Shown one piece after another: positions 49,125-56,822 of a stretch of DNA of 64,000 nucleotides. This DNA is from Breviolum minutum Mf 1.05b.01 (Eukaryota > Sar > Dinophyceae > Suessiales > Symbiodiniaceae). Within the stretch, counting starts at the first letter, position 1, and each line of letters begins with the position of its first letter. A program made the position numbers and the translations under genes. The stretch lies in the NCBI GenBank assembly GCA_000507305.1, contig DF241033.1, positions 27,990-91,989 on the forward strand, in the 5' to 3' direction. The notes beneath the pieces were generated by a model that saw nothing but the letters and a program-made list of their open reading frames with translations, was not told where the DNA came from and did no database searches.

Positions 49125-51697
49125 GAACTGACCACAATGGCAATGTCCAGTGCTATGATTGCAGAGACAACCATCGGGCAGTCAGAGTCTTCTTGGTGGC
49201 TCTTGCCCGATCCAAATCCCAACGTTTCCGAGTTTTAGCTGCAATTGCAAGCCTTGAGCTCCAGAAATGCAGCATTGAAACGCCTTGAAAACTTTTACCT
49301 TTTAGCCGTGAAGCCCTCAGGAAAGTCGTGCTTTTTCACGACAAAAGACGCTTATTGATACCGTGAACGAGTCAAAATTCACCAATGTCTCTGATGAGTG
49401 TCATTCGTAGCGGCCTCAGGTGGTTGAACGGCAGGGTCAAGAAGTTATTATAACTGCTGGGATTCCTGCAGCAGTTGATGACAGAGAACCATACATGGAA
49501 GTCAAAATTTCGGGCATTTACTACTCCTCACCACTGGGGCAAATTTAGGAGGAGATGTGACTTTGGCACGCTGCGTTTTTGGCAACTCTAGCTGCAATGA
49601 GGTTGATTTCTGAATTCCCATCACAGCTGGGCACCAAAGCAACTACGAGTGCCCGGCTTTCAAACTTTGCTCGCCAACAGAGCCAGCAAATCGCGACTTG
49701 GAAGCAACCAACACTGGTCTTGCTGCTGGTTTTGGTACATACATTTCGGGAAGGTGCAAGTTTTAGAAAGCAGCGAACTCTATCTGCGTCCCTTCCAGGA
49801 TTCCCTAGTTCCTAATGCCATCAATGTGGCAGATATTGACGAGGTGCGGCAGTTGCTCAGCTGTCCGATACACAAGTTACCTTGTTTCAAACACTGCGCT
49901 CCAGGCAGTACAGGCGGCCATTCGAGACTGCCACTTTAGCGTAGCTTAATTTGGTTAAGCGTCAATCGGAGTTTGCTCGCCTTTGCTTAAAAAGTCACGA
50001 TGTGTTTGCAGTTCCAGGGATCACGTCCATTTTGGCAAGGTAAGCATTGCCGATCCACGGGCGAACGACTGCCCACTGGTAGCTGTTTCTGATCAGTTTG
50101 AACAGTTGACAGGATATTCTCGAGAGGAATTCAGGCTGCAAATATCTGATTCTGCAGTGACATATTGCAATGTTCCTTTACTTTATTTTGCTCTGCAATT
50201 GTCATGAGGTGTTCTTTTTTTCCAAACACCTTTTTCAAATTGCTTGTAATTAGTTTGAATGACATTCCTTGGTGTCTATTCAAAATTTTTCTTCATTTTG
50301 TTGCCGATTGTTCAAGGAAATCATTGGAAAAAACTGCCGCTTCCTCAACCAGAATTGTCCATTAGGCCGATGTGCCGGTGGTCCGAGTTAGGGAGAGCCA
50401 AACAAACGGGATAACTTTTGGCGTGTAGGGTAAGCGATCCAACTTGGCCATGTTCCACCGACTTTTCCTCAAGCTATGTAGTAGAGTTAGTACTTAGTCG
50501 AACTGTTTTCAACATGCTTCAAGAATGAGTGGTACATAGCCACTCCGTTGTGTTTTCTACCAAGGATTGCTGTTTTGTCCTCACATCTTTATCATTTTGC
50601 AATCAAAGTACTCTTGCATTGCAACCTCCAGCTGGAACTCGCAGGAATACCTCCACGCTATCCTGTTGTAAGCCTCATTTGATGGGTTTCTCAGTGAATA
50701 TCTTCTGGAGCTCAAGGGTGAGGGTATCAAAGCATTTAGGTTTGAAAATGGTATGACATGCTGTGGGACTCTCTCCACCGGGACCACTGAACTTGATTTG
50801 GTTGAGTTGAATGCAGGAGAGAGTGACCTGAGGGCATTGCGAGAGGCATGCTTGACTGGCTCACCATTCTGCAAGATTATCGTGAATAGAAGGACAGCTG
50901 TTTCGCAAGCTGGACATGAAATTTATCCCGTGGATGTGATGTGACATTTTCTTCCATGGATCTTCCCGGCAGGAAGTCGGGGGACCTCTTCCTGAATTTT
51001 CTAGACCTTCGTGGAGTGACGATTGCCAGAAATGTGAACACAAGGTTGGATGGCTGGACAGGTTTCTGACCCAGTTTGCATTGAAGGTGAATACTGTAAT
51101 CTGTACAATACATATGATATGCACTCTCTTTTTCTTAAACTTAAACCTTTCTTTTTTTTAACCATGTATGTAATATATATATGTAAATATGACATATATA
51201 TATATATATATATGACGTACCGTATATAAACATATAAAGAACATGTGTATCTGTCTATATATATATTATTATTAGATTTAGATTCACATACGTATTTATA
51301 CATATATATATATATATGTACATGTTTGCACATCGTCATATCTTACTAAGTCATGCATGTGCATTCTGTTTAAGTAATTCTGACATGCTGTGTTTGCAGA
51401 TGCACTTCAAAGCACATCTTTGTTGACTTTGTCAGGGAAGAGCTGTGGTTTCTTGTGGGCATTCAAGCTGACGTCACGGACGTGGAGGAACTTCTTCCAA
51501 AGGAGTGGCCAATAAAGGTGTGTGCCTTGAACAAAAAAAAACATGACCATTGTTTGGCAACGAATGGTTTCATGACCAAAAATTCATGGCAGGACCATTT
51601 GAAGAAAATTCAGGAGGTGACATCCAGAGCCTCGGCAGCATATCACAAATTCGCTCCCGACATGCTCCGACTATCTCAAAAAATTATGATGCAGTAG
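49125..51697 (+). CDS. LOV-domain blue-light photoreceptor protein, copy 2 (tandem paralogue)
   Basis: ATG 49137 follows an AG by 12 bases (possible spliced-leader site) and reads MAMSSAMIAETTIGQSES. Probable exons at 49433-49545 (VVERQGQEVIITAGIPAAV), 49755-49862 (VQVLESSELYLRPFQDS, NAINVADIDEVRQLL) and about 49907-49939 (AVQAAIRDCHF) precede the LOV domain. LOV exons: 50040-50126 VSIADPRANDCPLVAVSD and QLTGYSRE; from 50317 EIIGKNCRFLNQ, with the photoactive Cys at 50335-50337; 50817-50892 ESDLRALREACLTGSPFCKI; 50973-51044 KSGDLFLNFLDLRGVTIARN; 51436-51517 EELWFLVGIQADVT with the conserved Gln, then ELLPKEWPIK. The last exon, 51593-51697, reads DHLKKIQEVTSRASAAYHKF and ends TAG at 51695-51697. 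Donors are GA at 50127 and 50893 and GT at 51045 and 51518. The domain appears intact and photoactive by its key residues. The output partner is unknown. Confidence 0.88.
51168..51325. repeat. TA-rich microsatellite cluster
   Basis: Several (ta)n runs of about 10-24 bases alternate with 'catatgta'-type sequence, inside the intron between 51044 and 51436 of LOV copy 2. Shorter (ta)n runs occur at 5947-5960, 13650-13664, 28291-28301 and 34744-34758. Confidence 0.85.
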
Positions 51698-51848
51698 AGA
51701 GTTATATTAGTATACATACATGTATATCAGATTAAAGGTGTACCTAACTACCTTCATTTTCATTTCAGGGCGGATGAGGTCTAATCCTCGCAGCCAACTT
51801 GCACCCAATTAGCGCAGTGGGGAAAAGCGCAAAGATGAGCCATGGGAG

Positions 51849-54800
51849 TTATCTCCCTTGGTAATCCGGCAAAAAGGACCTGGCGGATATTTGGGACGTT
51901 GCCAAAACCGCATCACGGATCCATTGCTCCAAATCACTCCCTGGCTCCTGTACACGTATGGTGCCTTTTCGCAAGTCGCCTTCCAAATGGTCGGCAATGG
52001 TACCAGCGATAGCACCACAAAAAGCTTGGGGATATTCTTTATGTGCCGCCGTTTTGAATGCACCGGTGGCATCCTTGCCTATGGCAGTATCGGTTGGCAG
52101 CACCGCATCAGGTAAGGTTCTGCTGTACATGGATCTCGCGAATCCATTCAATCGGATCGCCAACAATCCGGTGGGTTTGCGCACCGACGCTCCCCACCGC
52201 CATTGCGCTACCCGATGAAGGGAAACTCGAGGGTGCTTCAACAACAGCTGCAATATGGCAGAACGCCAAATACTTGGCAACCCTGGGTCAACCGGTTCCG
52301 CAGGGTGCTCAGAAATAGCATAGCCACCATAGATCAGCTGATATGCAAGCGCCACCGCAGTCTGTAGAAAGAAAGCCGTACCGCATCCGAGCTGGCGAAT
52401 CTCTTTGAACGTGAGATGGTCCAGTCCGAAGAGCCTCACGTAGGAACGGAGAGGGCGTGGCCACTTAATGGATCCCTCCATGTCCGGAGGTGGCGGTTGG
52501 GCACGAGCAGCTGAAAAGGTCTCGCAAGGAGAGCCGCTGATAGTGGCTGCAATACAACCTTGGGAGTAAAGCTCAATCAGCTTTGCCCATGTGGTGCCTT
52601 CATGGTGAAGGTTCCCATACCACAACGAATTCGCGGTATCCAAGGACAGTACCGTGATGTTACAGTCCCTCTGGTCTGCCCAATCTTGCAGTCGGTGATG
52701 GACGTCCCCTCTGCGTCTGCGTCCGCTGAAAAGATGGACCACCAAGAAGTGAGGCTTGGCTCTGAGCTCACAGATTGACGGGACTTGGTCCTCAGCCATG
52801 AGGGTCACCCACTCCAGCTGTCTAAGTTCGTGCTGCCAGTCTGTCTGGGAAAGGAAAAGGCTTGGGATCGTTTCCCTTGTCTCTTGCCGTTCATGTTGAT
52901 TGGCGTTCCCTCTTCGAACAGGTCGGTGCGGCTTCCTCTCGTCAGGTCTGTCATGCGTACCCTTGATCAACCTTTCCAACGTCAGAATCCTGGCTTCGCG
53001 TTCAAAACGTGGTAGTTGGCTTGCAAACTTGTAGAAGTGCTCCTCTGCAATAGCTTCAGCTTGACCATCCTCCCATTGAGCAGTCACCTCCTTGAAGTCA
53101 TGTCCACCCCAATGCAGGAAAGCTCCCATAGCGAACTCAGCATTGTGTAGTGCCATATCCTCTAAGGTGTCAATCCATCTCTCATCCAGAGGCGGATGAA
53201 TACTCGCAGGGTCACCTTGACGTTGGTATTCCTCAAACCACTCTTGCGTCACTCTCCCAAGGGCCGAGTAAAGGTAGGTCGCTGGCGGTTCACCGAGGTT
53301 GAATCTGCTCCTCTCTTCATGTTCTTCCTTGAGAGTGTCCAGTTCGGTCTGGTAGGTGTTTCTGGCGTCATCTTGTTGGGTGTCCGAAGGCAAAAAGGGC
53401 CCGAAGGTGTCCAGACAATCTGCTCGATTGAGACCTCTGAGCTGCGCTGGTCTCCCAATTGGCTCATATTGGGTCTGGTATCCTCTCTCCTTGAGGTCAT
53501 GGTAGCATTTGTTGATGCCTGAGCCTCTGGGCACGTAGGCTAGGTGTTGTTGCAGCCTCTGAGTTGTCCACAGGTACTTGTGGCAGCTCGGGCAGGTGGC
53601 ACCTGCCAGGAAGCCATGCTCCAACGAAAAAATCCCATGTACCTTCCTCCGATGCGAACTCAAACCTTGTGGAGTGGAGAAGGCACGCCCACAAGTACAC
53701 TTCCAAAGAGGATCTTGCAGATTGGCCGCAAAGGGATCAACGTTCCATCCTGCCCCAGCATCTTTGAGAGCTCGCAAGATTTGTCTGTGGAACATGTGAG
53801 CTTCCTGCATAGTCTGTTCTTGAAGTCGGTACCGTTTGAGTCCAGACTTGATCAAACGGATCCACTGTTTGGGGTGGCTTCGGCACAAGTCTCTGACGGC
53901 ATCGAATGTGGCAGGAACTTCTTCGGGCTCTGCTCCAACCGAAACAAGCCATGTCAGATCAGCTTCAAATCCCGACTTCCACGAGTGGCTCACTATGGCG
54001 CCTTCTGCCTCAAGGAGTGGAAATAAATTCGCAGGCCCATCACGGAAGATCCTCATGGCGTAACGTAGTCGTTCCACCGCTATCACAATCCGTGGATCCC
54101 GGATACCTGCAAGCGACAAGATCTGAGCTTGGGTGCGTCCATCATTGTAGTCGTGCCATCCGCCAATCCTTCTACACATAGCAACAACTACGCCTCGTAG
54201 CTTCTTGAGTAATGCTGCCGGTGGTGTAATCCATGCTCCGCATCCGAAGTATAGCTTGGACTCGATGAGGCTGCTAAACAATCGAAACCTCGTGGTCATA
54301 GGCAGTCTCCTGTTGCAAAGCACCTGCTTAGCAACACTCACAAAAGCCGATCTGGCAGTACCAATCCTACAGCGTACCTCAAAATCCAGGGTGCGATCCG
54401 CAGTGTAGTAGGAACCCAAGTGCTTGTAGGCCGGAAGATAATGGAGCCATTGCTCCGGCTCATCATCAAAGGTTATGGCATGCCCTCCGCTTCCTGCAAG
54501 ATAGAGCCGTCTGCGAGTATGCGGTGCTCCAGGCCCTTGCAGAGTTGCGACAACACTGGTTTTGTTTTTGGCCAAGTTGAGCTTGAATCCACGGCGTTGA
54601 AAGGTGGCCTTGACAAACGCCAGGAGGTTGGCTACTTCCTTGTGTAGATCCTCTGGATGCTCCGTAGCCCATGGTATAGCTAAGTCGTCAGACCAAATCA
54701 CTTGCAGGGGTTGGACACCTGCTGCAGAGCACAAATTGGTGAATGTCCGTTGGTCAGCTATCCATTCAGCCAAATCCTTGTGGATATCATGCATGACGCA

Positions 54801-56822
54801 GTGAAAGATGATGTCTGCCAAAGGTGACCCAGGCCTTGTGCCCCGCGTAGTACGTGTGATTGGTCTATCACCGATCTTGTACCAAGTATGGTAGTGTATG
54901 TCTTGCGCCAGCTCCTGAATCAATGGGTCACAATCCAGCTGGTAAAGGACGTTTGGTTGTTCAAGGCATTCCCTGAGGCCCTCAGTGGGCAAACCATCTT
55001 CCTCAAGGTGTCTGAGAAGAAAGTCAACATGGTGAGGGATTCCGATGCCTGTGATCAACTCACGAACCAGTCTGTGAAAGGCTTCAGCAAGATCGACAAA
55101 TAGTACAGCGGTGCTGTGGCCGTGTGCGGCCAGGACGTTCGTGAAGCTTCGAATAGTCTGCGATCCAAACATCACTTGCTGCTTCGGGAAGCCTCCAATC
55201 TGCCCAGAATATCTTACCCCGTCCAATTTGGCAACAATCTTCTTCCTGATCAAAGCATGGATCCTTTTAGGGACGCTTGGGAGAAGTAAGATGCCTCGGT
55301 AATTCTTCGCCTGGGAGAGATCTCCCTTCTTAGGGATAACCGCTAGGTTACCTCCCTTGAAGCTCACCGGCTCAGACCTCCAGACAAACATCTTCCAAAC
55401 CAAATCGAAGTAATAAGCCGCCGCTGAGGGAGCCCAATTGTGGAATAGTCCAGAGGGGATTGGGTCGAACCCTGTGGACTTGTTCGTCTTGGTGTCCCGG
55501 AAAACATCTTCCACTTCAGCCAGAGTGGGTAAGGATCCGATACGAATAACCTCCGGGGCCTCCCTACTGACTTGGTAGTTGTGGCAGTCTTGGATCAATC
55601 CCGCAACATCGACAGTGGTTCCAGCCTCCAAAGATTGAAAATGCGGGTTCCACTGTTCCTCCAGGCACTCAAGTTGGTGAGGTGAGTAGCCTAGACGTCT
55701 GGCTTGTAGTTGGGGAAGGGATCTGCGTATGATCTGCCAAAATTTCTTGGATTGTTGTGGGCCCAAGAAAAGGGTAGCTTCCTCAGAGAGGCTATGGTAG
55801 AAATTGGAGTCATCTCTGCGGACTGCACGAGTGACTTCTCTCCCCAACCGCCTAAATTCGCTGAGTCCCACTGCAATCAGCCTGTCTTGGTCAGCGAGGA
55901 TCGTGCCGAAATTCTGCAGGTCATTGCTGTCAGGTCCAGCCCAGGCACAAAAGCAAAATGCCAAGAGGGTAGTCCGTTGTTGTCGGCTAAGATCAGTCAC
56001 ATAAGTGCGAGCCTTCTTCTTTTGGCAAACCAAGTCCCAGGTACCTTCTGAAAGAGTGGTTTTCCTGGGGCTGCTCTTGATCTTCTTCTTCCTCTTTTTG
56101 AATTCAAGCAACGACTGATAAATGTTCTGTTGAATGGCCTCAGCATGGGTATGAACATCCATGCTCCAGTCAGCTGCAATCTGGGGTAAATTCCAGAAGA
56201 AGCTTCCATCCAGGTGTTCAAGATCGCATTCATGTAGCCTGTTGACTTCCTTGCGTCTGGTGTGATAAATAGGAAATACCAGCTGTAGGGCGAGTGCTGC
56301 AACACAGTGGTCTGTCTTCTTGAGGGCCAGGTCAATGTCCTGTTCGACCCAAGATTTGCAGACAACAGGCCTCCAGCGTTGTGGTATTCCCACAAAGTCA
56401 TTGCGAAGCCACTGGCCGTTCGGATGTAGCCAGGTACCTGGCTGTCCGACTTGGAATTCAGCAAACGTTGAGGGTAATTGGATGCCCTTCGCCAGAAGGA
56501 AGTCATGACATTGGTGCTCCTTCCCATTGCTATCCTCAGCTTGGAAATGACCAACCGCCTGCGAAGGCTCTCCACCCAAACGGCAATTCAAGTCACCCAT
56601 TAGGATGACATCCCAATCTTGGTATTTTTGCGGAATTGCCTCTCTCAGCTCATCCCAGTAAGCCTCACGGGCCTCATCACTTGCGCCCGAGTGCGGGGCG
56701 TGGCAGGCTAATGCAATGCACTTGAGCACGGCCGTTTTGACTCGCACAACAAGGTAGCGAGGACTTGCTGCAACAATAGATAGATCTTTGTTCCGTGAAG
56801 AAGACCTTGAGCTCAGTGCCAT
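51849..56822 (-). CDS. Retroelement polyprotein: endonuclease (C-terminal part), reverse transcriptase, two zinc fingers, methyltransferase-like domain
   Basis: 1657 codons, stop at 51849-51851. Residues 20-180 finish an EEP endonuclease, with VILMGDLNCRLGG (75-78 GDLN) and a DH pair at 171-172. RT spans about 430-760: KTNKSTGFDPIPSGLF (447-460), KNYRGILLLPSVPKRIHALI, motif A AVLFVDLAEAFHRL with Asp577, motif B GTRPGSPLADIIFH (661-674), motif C VIWSDDLAIPW with Asp712-Asp713 (SDD in place of the usual ADD), then GFKLNLAKNKTS. Two C2H2 fingers follow: CTCGRAFSTPQGLSSHRRKVH (1042-1062, cut short here) and CPSCHKYLWTTQRLQQHL (1077-1094). Residues 1355-1657 resemble cytosine-5 methyltransferases: HLFSGRRRRGD (motif I position), SGSPCETFSAAR with Pro1432-Cys1433 (motif IV), EHP at 1505 (where ENV is usual), QWRWGASVRKPTGLL and KEYPQAFCGAIA. 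The real translation probably enters from the upstream frame, because the first residues lie inside the endonuclease fold. Confidence 0.92.
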   Translation of the reverse strand: MALSSRSSSRNKDLSIVAASPRYLVVRVKTAVLKCIALACHAPHSGASDEAREAYWDELREAIPQKYQDWDVILMGDLNCRLGGEPSQAVGHFQAEDSNGKEHQCHDFLLAKGIQLPSTFAEFQVGQPGTWLHPNGQWLRNDFVGIPQRWRPVVCKSWVEQDIDLALKKTDHCVAALALQLVFPIYHTRRKEVNRLHECDLEHLDGSFFWNLPQIAADWSMDVHTHAEAIQQNIYQSLLEFKKRKKKIKSSPRKTTLSEGTWDLVCQKKKARTYVTDLSRQQRTTLLAFCFCAWAGPDSNDLQNFGTILADQDRLIAVGLSEFRRLGREVTRAVRRDDSNFYHSLSEEATLFLGPQQSKKFWQIIRRSLPQLQARRLGYSPHQLECLEEQWNPHFQSLEAGTTVDVAGLIQDCHNYQVSREAPEVIRIGSLPTLAEVEDVFRDTKTNKSTGFDPIPSGLFHNWAPSAAAYYFDLVWKMFVWRSEPVSFKGGNLAVIPKKGDLSQAKNYRGILLLPSVPKRIHALIRKKIVAKLDGVRYSGQIGGFPKQQVMFGSQTIRSFTNVLAAHGHSTAVLFVDLAEAFHRLVRELITGIGIPHHVDFLLRHLEEDGLPTEGLRECLEQPNVLYQLDCDPLIQELAQDIHYHTWYKIGDRPITRTTRGTRPGSPLADIIFHCVMHDIHKDLAEWIADQRTFTNLCSAAGVQPLQVIWSDDLAIPWATEHPEDLHKEVANLLAFVKATFQRRGFKLNLAKNKTSVVATLQGPGAPHTRRRLYLAGSGGHAITFDDEPEQWLHYLPAYKHLGSYYTADRTLDFEVRCRIGTARSAFVSVAKQVLCNRRLPMTTRFRLFSSLIESKLYFGCGAWITPPAALLKKLRGVVVAMCRRIGGWHDYNDGRTQAQILSLAGIRDPRIVIAVERLRYAMRIFRDGPANLFPLLEAEGAIVSHSWKSGFEADLTWLVSVGAEPEEVPATFDAVRDLCRSHPKQWIRLIKSGLKRYRLQEQTMQEAHMFHRQILRALKDAGAGWNVDPFAANLQDPLWKCTCGRAFSTPQGLSSHRRKVHGIFSLEHGFLAGATCPSCHKYLWTTQRLQQHLAYVPRGSGINKCYHDLKERGYQTQYEPIGRPAQLRGLNRADCLDTFGPFLPSDTQQDDARNTYQTELDTLKEEHEERSRFNLGEPPATYLYSALGRVTQEWFEEYQRQGDPASIHPPLDERWIDTLEDMALHNAEFAMGAFLHWGGHDFKEVTAQWEDGQAEAIAEEHFYKFASQLPRFEREARILTLERLIKGTHDRPDERKPHRPVRRGNANQHERQETRETIPSLFLSQTDWQHELRQLEWVTLMAEDQVPSICELRAKPHFLVVHLFSGRRRRGDVHHRLQDWADQRDCNITVLSLDTANSLWYGNLHHEGTTWAKLIELYSQGCIAATISGSPCETFSAARAQPPPPDMEGSIKWPRPLRSYVRLFGLDHLTFKEIRQLGCGTAFFLQTAVALAYQLIYGGYAISEHPAEPVDPGLPSIWRSAILQLLLKHPRVSLHRVAQWRWGASVRKPTGLLAIRLNGFARSMYSRTLPDAVLPTDTAIGKDATGAFKTAAHKEYPQAFCGAIAGTIADHLEGDLRKGTIRVQEPGSDLEQWIRDAVLATSQISARSFLPDYQGR

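Noticed and set aside
51770-51812. Possible extra LOV-gene exon after an AG (reads RMRSNPRSQLAPN, then TAG)
   Set aside because: The preceding exon already ends in TAG at 51695-51697, and this stretch is more likely the 3' untranslated end of the retroelement.
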